DNA of 64,000 nt from Prevotellaceae bacterium KH2P17 (GCA_900199655.1 FZRE01000012.1:62001-126000); one strand, 5' to 3'; positions 8,234 to 18,601 are shown, numbered from the stretch's first letter. The notes: generated by a model from the sequence alone, not told the origin. Numbers and translations: made by a program.

Positions 8234-8970
8234 AGAGACGCCTCATCATCCTCCTGCTCCTGCTGCCCGCCATCGTCAGCGCCCAAAAGAAATACGAGGA
8301 GCGATACGAAAACGGACAACTGGCCGTGACGGGCTTCAAGAACCGGGACACCGGCGAGTACGAGGGGCACTGGATTGTTTACGGTCAGGACGGCAAGAAA
8401 ATAAAGGAATGCGACTTCAAGCACGGCCTCGAAGAGGGCACACTCTATGAGTACAACATCTACGGGCAGCTAACCGCCACCACCGAGTATTGTCATGGCA
8501 AGCGCGAAGGGTTGCATGTGGAGCATCATTTTTTCATCAACGATTCCACAAAGCGTGTCGTAAAGCTCCGCTGCCATTACCACAACGGCCTCGAAGACGG
8601 GATGCTCTACGAGTACGATGAGCACGGAAAGCTCACCCGCAAGAGCATGATGAGGCAGGGATTCCCCATAACAGACACCCTCTATCAGCATGACGGCATC
8701 AAGTACATGGCCTACCGGCACCCTGAAGAGAAGCATCGAACCAACTGGGGCAGCTACGATGACTGGGATGTAAAGTTCGTTCCCTATCATCAGCAGTTAC
8801 AAGTGGCATCCGCTGCGCCGGCTCCAAGCCATGCCGTTCGCAAGGTTCAGCCCAGGCGTCCTGTAAGGAAAACAAAGGTCGCCAAGCCCCGCAAGGCGGC
8901 CACACCCAAGCCCGTTGCGCCCAAGCGCAAGCTAACCGTGGGCAAGGATGGCGTAATAGAGTACAAGTAA
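8230..8970 (+). CDS. Secreted MORN-repeat-like protein
   Basis: 246 residues with a signal peptide (MKRRLIILLLLLPAIVSA). At least four MORN-type YENGQL / G..EG.. units occur between residues 25 and 140 (YENGQLAVTGF, YEGHWIVYGQDGK, HGLEEGTLYEYN, NGLEDGMLYEYDEHGK). The C-terminal 60 residues are Lys/Arg/Pro/Ala-rich, which suggests binding to a charged surface. It is last in the SPFH operon. Similar repeats are often labelled toxin-antitoxin YwqK, but the signal peptide argues for an envelope role. Confidence 0.7.
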   Translation: MKRRLIILLLLLPAIVSAQKKYEERYENGQLAVTGFKNRDTGEYEGHWIVYGQDGKKIKECDFKHGLEEGTLYEYNIYGQLTATTEYCHGKREGLHVEHHFFINDSTKRVVKLRCHYHNGLEDGMLYEYDEHGKLTRKSMMRQGFPITDTLYQHDGIKYMAYRHPEEKHRTNWGSYDDWDVKFVPYHQQLQVASAAPAPSHAVRKVQPRRPVRKTKVAKPRKAATPKPVAPKRKLTVGKDGVIEYK

Positions 8971-9096
8971 GCGCAGCGCCGGCGGGCCTGCGGCTTACCT
9001 GCGGGCTAAGCTGAAACAAGTTTCTGTTTGCTTGCCTGAAAGCATCTGTAAGCCGGATGGTTGCAAACAGTAAGGCAAGAGCTGTGACTCAAGCCC

Positions 9097-9334
9097 CTTG
9101 AACGATAGCTTCAAGCCCCTTGAAAGGCATCTTCAAGAGGCTTGAAAGACACCTTTTATCTCCTCGCTTGTAATGGGTTGATTTCTAATAGTTTGCGGGC
9201 GCGGTCGTAAAATAACGTTTCCTGCTGTTATCATCCCCTCCTAACCTCCCCTTTCTAAGGGGAGGAACCGCAGCTGAATGTTCCCTGCCAGGTGGTTGCT
9301 GATTATAAAAGACAGCGTAACAGCGTATTTTTTT
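9097..9334 (+). repeat. Dispersed ~237-bp repeat, copy B
   Basis: Near-identical copy of 2138-2375. It fills the gap between the MORN-like gene (ends 8970) and the oxidoreductase gene (ends 9350). No coding frame is supported in 8971-9349. Confidence 0.8.
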
Positions 9335-9349
9335 CGCTGCGGCTGGAGA

Positions 9350-10441
9350 CTAATCAGCCAGCGTAACCGTTTGTCCGGTGCGGCTGCTGCGGATGGCGGC
9401 CTCCAGTATCTGCACCACGATGAGGTTGTTCTCGATAGAGGCAAGGTCGGTGGGCAGCACCTTTATCTCGCCTCGCACGGCTGCCCGCAGGTAGCGGAAG
9501 GAGTCGTCGAGGGGCTGTTGCAGGGCGGGCGCCTGCAGTGCCTGAGGCTTCCGGCCGCGCAGGGAGAGCTCCATGTCGGTGCCGTTGCGCTGGTAGATGG
9601 TGCCCTCGAGGCCGTAGATGTACATGTCCTTGCGGCCGGCGGGCCAGCACCAGGAGCCCATCACGCTGACCGTGGCCTGTGGGTAGTTGAGCAGGATGGT
9701 GGCATCGTCGTCTACACGGGGGTAAACGTCGGGCTTGTTCTGCCGCAGCACGGCCGTAACACTTACGGGTTTTTGGTTTCCCAGGAGCCATGTGGCCAGG
9801 TTGATGCCGTAGCATCCGAAGTCGGTAACGGCCCCGCCGCCGTTCTGCACGGGGTCGGTGAGCCAGTTGGTGAAGCGCTTGCTGCAGTTAATCTCTATGG
9901 GGCCTTCGTGGCCGTCGTACATGTTGATGCGGAAAACGCGGCCTATCTTGCCCGCCTCTACCATGCTCTTGGCCTCGTGGTTGGTGGCGTACCATGACGT
10001 TTCGTAGTTGGTCAGCACCATGATGCCGTAGCGGCGGGCCAGCTGCTGTATTCGCTGCGCGTCGGCGTAGGTGGTGGCCAGCGGCTTCTCCACCATCACG
10101 TGGATGTGGCGCGGGGCGCAGGCTTCAACCACGCGGAGGTGCTCTGCTATGGGCCCATAGGCCACCACGGCCTCCGGACGGGTGCGGTCGAGCATGCGGT
10201 CCAGATCCTTGTAGAAGAGCTTCTCGCTTACCTTGCCCGTCAGGATGTTCTGCTGGCGGTAGCCGTCGTTGGGCTCCCATACGCCCACTACATCGAAGTC
10301 GCCGCGGCCAATGGCGTTGGCAACGTTCCAGAGATGGTCGTGCGTAACTCCCGCCACGGCCAGGCGCAGCGGCTTGTTGTTCTGGCAGAGGGCCGGAAGG
10401 GCCGCCAGTGCCAGCACGATGAGGGTGAGTAGTCTTTTCAT
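9350..10441 (-). CDS. Secreted Gfo/Idh/MocA-family oxidoreductase
   Basis: 363 residues from MKRLLTLIV; an ATG two codons upstream (10447) is also possible. A signal peptide ends near ALC-Q. The Rossmann part reads PLRLAVAGVTHDHLWNVANA instead of the usual GxGxxG. The family motif EKPL (VEKPLATTYADA) is present, as is the GGGAVTDFGCYGINLATWLLG segment with the C-terminal-domain catalytic region. Family members reduce or epimerise sugars with a tightly held NAD(P). Export in Bacteroidetes is common for glycan-active members. The substrate is not visible. A -7 box TATATTTGC lies upstream on the minus strand (about 10472-10464). Confidence 0.85.
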   Translation of the reverse strand: MKRLLTLIVLALAALPALCQNNKPLRLAVAGVTHDHLWNVANAIGRGDFDVVGVWEPNDGYRQQNILTGKVSEKLFYKDLDRMLDRTRPEAVVAYGPIAEHLRVVEACAPRHIHVMVEKPLATTYADAQRIQQLARRYGIMVLTNYETSWYATNHEAKSMVEAGKIGRVFRINMYDGHEGPIEINCSKRFTNWLTDPVQNGGGAVTDFGCYGINLATWLLGNQKPVSVTAVLRQNKPDVYPRVDDDATILLNYPQATVSVMGSWCWPAGRKDMYIYGLEGTIYQRNGTDMELSLRGRKPQALQAPALQQPLDDSFRYLRAAVRGEIKVLPTDLASIENNLIVVQILEAAIRSSRTGQTVTLAD

Positions 10442-10881
10442 TTGCATTGTCGGTTTAGTTTTCTGCAAATATACGTAAAAATGGGGAGATACGTCCAGAA
10501 ACGGCAAACAAAATGTGTGTTGCTCCGTTTTCAGGTTTTCAGCAGGTCTGCAGGGAGCTGTAAATCTTGTACCTACAGGCTGAGTGCGGATCCGGTGGAG
10601 CCGTATCGGGCAGCTCCTGCAGCTCCGCAAGGGCGTTGACGGCAATTGTAAAACAGTTAAAAATATAAAAATTACAAAAATAAAAGGCCTGTATTTAGTA
10701 AAAATCGAAAATAAATACTAATTTTTCCCCATTCAGTTAGTACCGAGACTACAGAACCATGAACGTACATGATGGGCATGGAGAGGCCAATACTCCTTGC
10801 CAGGTGCACCCTCAGCGTGCGAAAAGAGAATCGGAAAAGCCAAGGAAGAACAATTTTATTAACCTATTTTAGCTGAAACCA
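10442..10881. other. Intergenic region before the SusC/D locus
   Basis: Bases 10640-10740 are very AT-rich, then 140 bp of unremarkable sequence lead into the first lipoprotein gene. No regulator gene of the hybrid two-component, SARP or sigma/anti-sigma type lies here. No open frame is convincing. Confidence 0.5.
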
Positions 10882-12357
10882 ATGAGAAGAAGTGAACTGT
10901 GGCTATACCTAACCCTACTGTTAGGTTGTGGCCTTACGGCATGCTCGGACAAGGAAACTGCCGGCTCGGCCGGGGCTCCGTTCAACGCGAATGCCCCCAT
11001 CTCGATTACGGATTTCTATCCGGATTCGGGCGGTATCGCCACTCCCATGATTATTTCAGGAACCAACTTCGGTACCGATACCACGGGGTTGAAAGTGTTC
11101 TTCATCGACGAGAACAACGTTCGCCACCGTGGCGGACTGGTTTCAACCAACGGAGAAAAGATTTACTGCTACGTGCCCTCGGGGCTTACTTACATGCGTA
11201 AGATAGGCCTGCAGGTAGAACGCACGGTGCAAGGGAAAACCGAACCCGTAGTTGGAACGTGCGACAGGCCGTTCTATTACAAAACCCAGACGGCCGTTAC
11301 AACCGTGGTGGGGCAGGTGTCTACCACCGAGCAACCTACCAAGGCCGCCACGCTTAGTACGACAACGCTGTCGGCTCCTCTTTATATCTGCCTTGACGAC
11401 GAGGACAATATCTTTATAGTAGAGAGAAGATTGGGAGCTGCGCGTCCGCAGGCAATTACCTGTAAGAAATCTGACGGTTCAAACTCAAAGGGGAACGTGC
11501 TGCGGGCTTCGTTGACAAAAGATGAGGTTGTGATGCTGTCGGAAGACCAGTTTAACCTGCCAAACGCCCCTGCCTTCTCCGACGAACCGGGCATGGAGGC
11601 AGTGTATGTGCCAAGTGATGAGGGCATGGGCTTTATGCAGCTTTCCAAATCTACAGACTATCAGCCCCGCGCATTGCTGGCTTTGAAGAACGACAAGTTC
11701 CCGGAAATAGACAAGAATAACTGGAAGTTCAGCTTCGTGGTGAACAAGGTAGACAAGCAGATTTACACCGTGATGCACGGTGGACAGCTGGTGCGCATTG
11801 ACCCCCGCACACGCCGCACCGAGGTGCTGCTGAAGAAGGTGGGCATTCACGGGTATCAGGATGGCGGAACGGACTCTTACTTTGCCTTCAGCCCCATAGA
11901 ACCCAACAAGCTCTTTGTGTGCCAGTCGGATAACAACGAGATTTGGACGGTCGACATCGACCAGCTGGAAGGCAAGGACATTGACAACTACCACGGCGAG
12001 TCGTATGCCGGTCGTGGATGCTACGAAGGACTTAGTGCCGGCCGCGGATGGGAAGACGGACTGCTGAAGAACGCCAAGTTCTACTATCCCCGCCAGATAT
12101 GTTTCACCAAAGACGGCAAGCTCTACATAGCCGACTCGGGTAATTCCTGCATCCGCTCCATTGACACAACCTTGCCTCCCGACAAGGCCACCGTTACAAC
12201 AGTTGTAGGTATTCCCGGCTCACACGGACATCAGGACGGCGGCCCCGACATTGCCAAGTTCCGTTATCCTTACGGTGTGGCTGTAAGTGCGGACGGCTCA
12301 ATTGTGTACGTAGCCGACACCGGCAACCGCGTTATCCGCAAACTGTCCATTGAATAA
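10882..12357 (+). CDS. IPT/TIG and NHL-repeat lipoprotein
   Basis: 491 residues. The lipobox is LLGCGLTAC. An IPT/TIG immunoglobulin-like domain covers about 38-125 (PISITDFYPDSGGIATPMII). From about 135 the chain consists of NHL-type beta-propeller blades, clearest at DGKLYIADSGNSCIRSID and DGSIVYVADTGNRVIRKL. These proteins usually sit on the cell surface and bind glycans next to SusC/SusD. It lies 19 bp before the SusC start and is likely the first gene of the transcript. Confidence 0.85.
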   Translation: MRRSELWLYLTLLLGCGLTACSDKETAGSAGAPFNANAPISITDFYPDSGGIATPMIISGTNFGTDTTGLKVFFIDENNVRHRGGLVSTNGEKIYCYVPSGLTYMRKIGLQVERTVQGKTEPVVGTCDRPFYYKTQTAVTTVVGQVSTTEQPTKAATLSTTTLSAPLYICLDDEDNIFIVERRLGAARPQAITCKKSDGSNSKGNVLRASLTKDEVVMLSEDQFNLPNAPAFSDEPGMEAVYVPSDEGMGFMQLSKSTDYQPRALLALKNDKFPEIDKNNWKFSFVVNKVDKQIYTVMHGGQLVRIDPRTRRTEVLLKKVGIHGYQDGGTDSYFAFSPIEPNKLFVCQSDNNEIWTVDIDQLEGKDIDNYHGESYAGRGCYEGLSAGRGWEDGLLKNAKFYYPRQICFTKDGKLYIADSGNSCIRSIDTTLPPDKATVTTVVGIPGSHGHQDGGPDIAKFRYPYGVAVSADGSIVYVADTGNRVIRKLSIE

Positions 12358-12376
12358 CCTTGAGAAGAATATACAC

Positions 12377-15300
12377 ATGAAACAATTTTTCAGCATTTTT
12401 ATGTTCCTGATGGTGCTGTGCCAGGGCATGGTCTACGGTCAGGACAACACTCCTACGCAGGTAACGGTATCGGGCGTTGTGGTAGATGAGAGCGGCGAAG
12501 GCTATCCCGGCGCTACAGTCTACGTGAAAAACATTCCCGGAAGGGGAGTGGTTTCAGACCTTGACGGCAAGTTCAGCATCAAGGTAGACATAAACTCGGT
12601 ATTAGTAATCCAGGCCGTGGGTATGAAGAGCATCGAACAACTTGTGACCAAGAACATCAAGGACGCGAAGTTCGTGCTCAAGGAGGATGTCTCTTCGGTC
12701 GACGAAGTTGTGATTACGGGTCTTAGCTCGCAGAAAAAAGTGTCGGTGGTAGGTGCAATCTCCACCATTGACGTATCGGAGCTCAAGACGCCAGGCACCT
12801 CGCTTACCAACATGATAGGCGGCCGAATGGCCGGTGTAATCACCATGCTCTCGTCAGGAGAGCCTGGAAAGAACCTCTCGAACTTCTGGATACGCGGCAT
12901 CAGTACCTTCGGTGCCGGCGGCAACGCACTCGTGCTGATTGACGGTTTGGAAGGAAACCTCAACGACATAGACCCGGACGACGTGGAGTCGTTCTCCATT
13001 CTGAAAGATGCCTCGGCAACAGCCGTGTACGGAGTGCGTGGTGCCAACGGTGTGGTTATCGTTACCACAAAGCGCGGAAGCAAAGGGCGCCTTGACATTA
13101 CGGGACGAGCAAGTTTGAAGGTTTCGCAAATCAGGCGTATGCCCGAGTATCTGGGTGCCTACGACTATGCACTGCTGGCCAACGAGGCCCGTGCCGTTTC
13201 GGGCGAAAATGACCTTTATACGCCCTTGCAGCTCGACCTGATTAAGAACCGCCTTGACCCCGAACTCTATCCTGATGTGGACTGGACGCATGAGATAATG
13301 AAGAAAGTCTCGTTCCAGCAGAACTATTATGTGAGTGCACGAGGTGGCGGCGACTTGGCCCGCTACTTCCTCTCGCTGGGCTACCAGGACGAAGGAGCAG
13401 CCTACAACCAGAAGCAGAACATCTTTCATGAGCCGCTGTCATACCGCCGGCTCACCTATCGTGCCAACATAGACATGAACCTCACGAAGAGCACCAGGCT
13501 CTACTTCGGCGTAGACGGCTACGTTTCAAACTACACAACGCCCGGTGGACTGACCACGCAGCAGGTGTGGAACAGCGTGAGACTGCTGAACCCGCTCATG
13601 TTCCCTATCGAGTATGCCGACGGCACGCTGCCTACCTACGGACAGAGTGACCTGGTTTCGCCTTATGCTGCACTCAACTACATGGGCTACCGGTCGGAAG
13701 ACATCAACCGCAACATGATGACTTTGAAGGTTACACAAGACTTCGCAGGCGTACTGAAGGGCCTCACCATGTCGGCACAAGTAATGATTGACCACAGATC
13801 GGACTTCAACGAGCGGCGCTATGTCAGTCCGGACTTGTACCGGGCATCGGGTCGCACGTCGGAAGGTTTGCTCATCAAGACGCTCAGACAGCGGCAGATA
13901 GACATGACCTACTCATCTGGCAACACCTCGTGGCGCAAATACTATATGGAAGCCAAGGCCGACTACAACCGCACCTTCGGGCTGCACAACGTGGGAGCCT
14001 TGCTGTTCTACTACATGGAAGACGAGAAGGGCTCCGACTGGGGCACCGATGCGCTGGGCATCAACGCCATTCCCGCACGCCGGCAGAACCTCTCCGGCCG
14101 CCTGTCTTATGGTTTCAACGATACCTATTTTATAGATGCAAACTTCGGTTACACCGGCTCGGCGCAGTTCAAGAAAGGCGACCGCTTCGGCTTCTTCCCC
14201 TCAATCGCCGTTGGCTGGGTGCCAACAGCTTACAAATGGGTGCAGAAGAATCTGCCTTGGCTTAGCTTCCTGAAGTTCAGAGCCTCGTACGGACTGGCCG
14301 GTAACGACCAGATTGGCGGCGGCCGGTTCCCGTATCTTACCATCATCAACCACCATGCACCCACGTACTGGGGCTATTCCGGGCAGGGTATCCGTGAGAC
14401 CCAGACCGGTGCCGACAACCTGAAATGGGAGGTGGCCAAGAAGGCCAACCTGGGTATTGATGCCAAGTTCTTCCATGACAAGCTGTCATTAACGGTCGAT
14501 TTCTTCAGGGACGAGCGTGACCACATCTTCCAGGACCGCGTTACGCTGCCCGAGTTTGTGGGTATGGTTACTTATCCTAAATCGAATGTAGGCCGCATGC
14601 ACAGCTACGGTTCGGACGGTAACATCTCTTACTTCCAGCAACTGAACAAGCAAGCCAGCTTTACCTTGCGTGCCAACTATACTTTCTCGCAGAACATAGT
14701 CGATTATTTTGAGGAGAACAAGCTGCCTTACGACTACCAGAGTATTACCAACCGGCCGTGGGGACTCATCCGTGGCTACATTGCCGAAGGGCTTTTCAAG
14801 AGCAAGGATGAAATCCTCACCAGCCCTGACCAGTCGCAGAGCTTTGGCCGGGTGCGTCCGGGCGACATCAAGTACCGCGACGTCAACGGCGACGGTGTCA
14901 TCAACAGCGACGACCGAGTGCCCCTGTCGTACGGCAATCAGCTGCCGCGCGTGATGTACGGTTTCGGTGCCGACTTCAGCTGGAAGGACCTCACGGTGGC
15001 TTTGCTGTTCAAAGGCTCCGCCGGTGTAGACTATTATCGCTCGGGCTTGAATGGCAACGATGCCGGCTGGATACCATTCTACAATGGCGAGCTTGGCAAT
15101 GTCATCAAGCTGGCCAACAACCCGAAGAACCGCTGGACGCCCGCATGGTACTCCGGAACCACGGCAACGGAGAACCCGGATGCCGAGTTCCCGCGCCTTT
15201 CTTATGGCAGCAACAGCAACAATGCACAGTTGTCAACCTTCTGGAAGCGCAACGGCTCGTTCCTCAGGTTCCAGGAGCTCAGCTTCCGTTACAAGCTGCA

Positions 15301-15475
15301 CAACAAGCCTTGGCTGTCGACCGTAGGGCTCACCTCGGTTGACGTGGAGTTCGTGGTCAACAATCTCTTCACCATAGACAAGGTGAAGTACTTCGACCCT
15401 GAGCAGGCTTCTTACAACGGATCGGCTTATCCTATCCCGACAACTTATACGTTGCAACTTTATTTCAAGTTCTAA
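12377..15475 (+). CDS. susC: SusC/RagA-family TonB-dependent outer-membrane transporter
   Basis: 1032 residues with a signal peptide ending near VYG-QD. A carboxypeptidase regulatory-like domain covers about 30-105 (VSGVVVDESGEGYPGATVYV). A TonB-box-like SSVDEVVITG and the plug domain follow (ALVLIDGLEGNLNDIDPDDV, SILKDASATAVYGVRGANG), then a long beta-barrel ending in aromatic residues (TTYTLQLYFKF). With SusD it imports oligosaccharides. Full length for the family; the start MKQFFSIFM gives a clean signal peptide. The symbol denotes the family, not a starch substrate. Confidence 0.95.
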   Translation: MKQFFSIFMFLMVLCQGMVYGQDNTPTQVTVSGVVVDESGEGYPGATVYVKNIPGRGVVSDLDGKFSIKVDINSVLVIQAVGMKSIEQLVTKNIKDAKFVLKEDVSSVDEVVITGLSSQKKVSVVGAISTIDVSELKTPGTSLTNMIGGRMAGVITMLSSGEPGKNLSNFWIRGISTFGAGGNALVLIDGLEGNLNDIDPDDVESFSILKDASATAVYGVRGANGVVIVTTKRGSKGRLDITGRASLKVSQIRRMPEYLGAYDYALLANEARAVSGENDLYTPLQLDLIKNRLDPELYPDVDWTHEIMKKVSFQQNYYVSARGGGDLARYFLSLGYQDEGAAYNQKQNIFHEPLSYRRLTYRANIDMNLTKSTRLYFGVDGYVSNYTTPGGLTTQQVWNSVRLLNPLMFPIEYADGTLPTYGQSDLVSPYAALNYMGYRSEDINRNMMTLKVTQDFAGVLKGLTMSAQVMIDHRSDFNERRYVSPDLYRASGRTSEGLLIKTLRQRQIDMTYSSGNTSWRKYYMEAKADYNRTFGLHNVGALLFYYMEDEKGSDWGTDALGINAIPARRQNLSGRLSYGFNDTYFIDANFGYTGSAQFKKGDRFGFFPSIAVGWVPTAYKWVQKNLPWLSFLKFRASYGLAGNDQIGGGRFPYLTIINHHAPTYWGYSGQGIRETQTGADNLKWEVAKKANLGIDAKFFHDKLSLTVDFFRDERDHIFQDRVTLPEFVGMVTYPKSNVGRMHSYGSDGNISYFQQLNKQASFTLRANYTFSQNIVDYFEENKLPYDYQSITNRPWGLIRGYIAEGLFKSKDEILTSPDQSQSFGRVRPGDIKYRDVNGDGVINSDDRVPLSYGNQLPRVMYGFGADFSWKDLTVALLFKGSAGVDYYRSGLNGNDAGWIPFYNGELGNVIKLANNPKNRWTPAWYSGTTATENPDAEFPRLSYGSNSNNAQLSTFWKRNGSFLRFQELSFRYKLHNKPWLSTVGLTSVDVEFVVNNLFTIDKVKYFDPEQASYNGSAYPIPTTYTLQLYFKF

Positions 15476-15491
15476 CATTCTTGTATATTAT

Positions 15492-17525
15492 ATGAAAAAG
15501 ATATTGATGTTAATAGCTGGCACCGGCTTGATAGCAAGCTCGATGCTTACCTCATGCAACTATCTGGATGTGGATCACTACTTCGAAGCCACCTTCAAGG
15601 AAGACTCCATCTTCCACAGTCAGGTAAATGCAGAGGGCTACTTGTGGAACACGCCGCAAGGATTCCCCGACCCCGGAAACATCTGGGGCAACTCCTGGAA
15701 CCCAGGAGAAACGGCTTCGGACGAAATTACCGTTAAATGGCAAACTGCCGAGTTCTGGGGAGCAAGGCTCACCGTTGGAGGTATCAACGAGAACAATGTG
15801 CCCAACTGGTACTTGTGGTACGACATGTATAAGATTATCAACCGGTGCAACAGGATGCTGCTCAATGTGGACAACGTGGGCGACATGACCGATTCCGACC
15901 GCCGGTTGTACAAGTCCTACGTTCATTTCATGCGTGGTTATGCCTATTACCACCTGCTGATGAACTGGGGTCCTATCATCAACGTGGGCGACGAAGTGAT
16001 GCCTACGGACAAGCCGGCGGATTTTTATAACCTGGAACGCCGCACCTACGACGAGTCCGTTGATTACATCTGCCAGGAATTTGCCGAAGCTCTGAAAGGT
16101 CTCCCCATGCCGCAGCAGCAGTCGATGAATTACTTTGAGCGTCCTACCAAGGGTGCTGCGCTGGCTCTGATAGCCCGCCTGCGCCTCTTCCAGGCCTCTC
16201 CGCTCTTCAATGGAGGAACGGCCGCCCGCAGATGTTTCGGCGACTGGAAACGCAAGAGCGACGGAAAAGACTATGTAAACCAGACCCCCGACCCGGCACG
16301 TTGGGCTGTAGCAGCCGCTGCCGTGAAGCAGGTTATCGACATGGACTACTATTCACTCTACACCGTAGCGAAGTCTAAGGAGGCTCCCTATCCACTGGAT
16401 GAGAGCGTGCCTACGGTCGACTTCCCCAACGGAGCAGGCAACATAGACCCCTTCCACTCGTTTGCCGACATGTTCAATGGCGAAGGCATCCCCAAGGTAA
16501 ACAAGGAAATCATCTGGGGAGTGGAGCGTTCCAACGGCGTGACAGGATATACCAGGCACTCCTTCCCCGTGAAGTATCAGGGCTGGGGCGGCATGTCGGT
16601 TCCGCAGCGCGTTGTAGACTGCTTCCTGATGAAGGACGGCAAGACGGTACAAGAGTCTCCGCTGTACGACGGAAACCTTGAGAATACAACTGCGCGCACG
16701 GAGAATCTCGGCGATTACGTGCTCATGCAGGGCGTGCCCAGAATGTATGCCAATCGGTCGGCACGGTTCTATGCCTCTATCGGCTTCCCCGGTCGTTACT
16801 GGCAGATGAACACAGCCAGCGCCGACAAGCAGTACGTGAACAAGCAGTTCTGGTATTCCAACGACGATGCCGAAGCCGGTAAGGCCGGTGCGGGCAACAA
16901 CCCCAACGACTATTGTATCACGGGTTACGTGCCTGTTAAGTACATCCATCCCGACGATTCCTACTCCAAGGCCAACGGTTCGGCCGTCATCGCCAAGCCC
17001 TTTGCCATCATCCGCTACGCCGAGGTGCTGCTGGAGTTCGTGGAGGCAATGAACAATGTTACAGCTGCAACTACCGTGCAGACTTATGACATTACCGGAA
17101 ATCTGGTCGATGTCAGCATCCGGCGCGACGAGGATTTGATGCGCAGCTACTTCAACCAGATAAGGTACCGCGTAGGATTGCCCGGAGTAGAGGATGCCGT
17201 GCTGGCCGATAGAGATGCCTTCGACAAGGTTATCAAGAACGAAAGGCAAGTAGAATTGTTCAACGAAGGCTACCGCTACTTCGACACCCGCCGCTGGGGA
17301 ACCTTCCTTGAAGAAGATGCAAGATCAAGCAACTGGCGTGGTCTGGACGTTAACCGCGACCGCGACAACACCAACGGCAACGGAGGATTCTGGAATTTGG
17401 TGCAAATCAACGAGCAGAACATTCGCGACCGTGTGGCCAAACCGCAAATGGTATTCCTCCCGCTGAGCCACAGTGAATTACTGAAAGTTCCCAACATGGA
17501 TCAAAACAAGGGCTGGGACCGCTAA
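15492..17525 (+). CDS. susD: SusD/RagB-family glycan-binding lipoprotein
   Basis: 677 residues, longer than most SusD proteins (about 520-600). The lipobox is MLTSC, followed by NYLDVDHYF. TPR-like helices and the family C-terminal region are present: IRYRVGLPG, then VIKNERQVELFNEGYRYFDTRRWG. It caps the SusC barrel and delivers glycan. It starts 17 bp after the SusC stop. Confidence 0.93.
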   Translation: MKKILMLIAGTGLIASSMLTSCNYLDVDHYFEATFKEDSIFHSQVNAEGYLWNTPQGFPDPGNIWGNSWNPGETASDEITVKWQTAEFWGARLTVGGINENNVPNWYLWYDMYKIINRCNRMLLNVDNVGDMTDSDRRLYKSYVHFMRGYAYYHLLMNWGPIINVGDEVMPTDKPADFYNLERRTYDESVDYICQEFAEALKGLPMPQQQSMNYFERPTKGAALALIARLRLFQASPLFNGGTAARRCFGDWKRKSDGKDYVNQTPDPARWAVAAAAVKQVIDMDYYSLYTVAKSKEAPYPLDESVPTVDFPNGAGNIDPFHSFADMFNGEGIPKVNKEIIWGVERSNGVTGYTRHSFPVKYQGWGGMSVPQRVVDCFLMKDGKTVQESPLYDGNLENTTARTENLGDYVLMQGVPRMYANRSARFYASIGFPGRYWQMNTASADKQYVNKQFWYSNDDAEAGKAGAGNNPNDYCITGYVPVKYIHPDDSYSKANGSAVIAKPFAIIRYAEVLLEFVEAMNNVTAATTVQTYDITGNLVDVSIRRDEDLMRSYFNQIRYRVGLPGVEDAVLADRDAFDKVIKNERQVELFNEGYRYFDTRRWGTFLEEDARSSNWRGLDVNRDRDNTNGNGGFWNLVQINEQNIRDRVAKPQMVFLPLSHSELLKVPNMDQNKGWDR

Positions 17526-17548
17526 ACCACTCAATAGAACAACAGATT

Positions 17549-18601
17549 ATGAAGATTTATAAATTGCCATTATATTTGATTGCCGCCTGCTCCGTTTTGG
17601 CTGCGTGCGACAGTTATGACTTCGAACAGGAGCAGTACCGCAAGGAAATCAACCTCCTGCAAAACAGCGAGGGCGTGTACGACAGGCAGGTAGTAGACAT
17701 GCTGGCCGAGGACAGCGAGGATGGTGCCATCATCTATCTGGTGGCCGGACTCAGCGGTTCGCAGCCCTCTACGCAGGATTATCCCGTGGCTCTGCTCAGT
17801 TCCGATTCGCTTTTCAATGCCTATAACAAGTCCAACTTCGATATAGAGCAGTCGCGTTATGCCAGGTTGCTGCCCCGGGAATGCTACGAGGAGCCCAGCC
17901 TGACCATGAGTATAAAGGCCGGCGAGTCGCAGGTCAAGTTCCCCTTTAAGCTGAAGAACCTAAGCCGCCTCTCGCCCGACAGCACCTACATGCTCGACTA
18001 TGAGATTGACCGTGCCCACAGTGCAGCCTGCAATCCCAACAAGTGCCACGTGCTGTTGCGCATCCACTGGCAAAACGAGTTCGGCTCCACTGCTAACCCT
18101 ATGGACTATTCGTACAACAGCGCACAGGTGGTTACGCCTGCCACAACGCCCGGCGGAACGGCCATGGTACGCCGTCCTACCCATACGCTGCGGGCTTTCC
18201 CCATAGGCAAGAATGCCGTTCGCTTCATGGCGGGCGATGAGACGTACGATGATTACAGCAAGGCTCTCGACATCATCAACCAGCGCAGCATCGTCATCGA
18301 GGTAGGAGAAAAGAAGCCGCAGAACCCCAATGCCCGCGACATCGTTATCCGTCCGTACCGTGCAGACGAAATGGAAGTAGTCATGCAGACGCCGCTGGGC
18401 GAGTACGACAACACCTTCTTGCTCAACGAAATCGTTGGAGTGGGCGGCGGCAGCGCCACCTATTACAAGGAATTCAGGGTGCGCTACAAGTACCGCCTGC
18501 TCAAGGAGAAGCAGAGCGACGGCAGCTTTGCCCCCGGTCCCTTTAAGGAGGTGCAGGCCAAACTGCGCTATCAGTACAATCCGAGAGCCGACCAGCTTTA
18601 A
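17549..18601 (+). CDS. Surface lipoprotein of the PUL, DUF4361/BT_3987-like
   Basis: 350 residues. The lipobox is VLAAC. The body is made of beta-rich segments, with repeated paired Tyr-Asp and Pro-Asp turns typical of BT_3987-like N-terminal domains in PUL lipoproteins. No catalytic motif is seen. It starts 24 bp after the SusD stop and most likely helps bind glycan at the surface. The family name is tentative. Confidence 0.65.
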   Translation: MKIYKLPLYLIAACSVLAACDSYDFEQEQYRKEINLLQNSEGVYDRQVVDMLAEDSEDGAIIYLVAGLSGSQPSTQDYPVALLSSDSLFNAYNKSNFDIEQSRYARLLPRECYEEPSLTMSIKAGESQVKFPFKLKNLSRLSPDSTYMLDYEIDRAHSAACNPNKCHVLLRIHWQNEFGSTANPMDYSYNSAQVVTPATTPGGTAMVRRPTHTLRAFPIGKNAVRFMAGDETYDDYSKALDIINQRSIVIEVGEKKPQNPNARDIVIRPYRADEMEVVMQTPLGEYDNTFLLNEIVGVGGGSATYYKEFRVRYKYRLLKEKQSDGSFAPGPFKEVQAKLRYQYNPRADQL

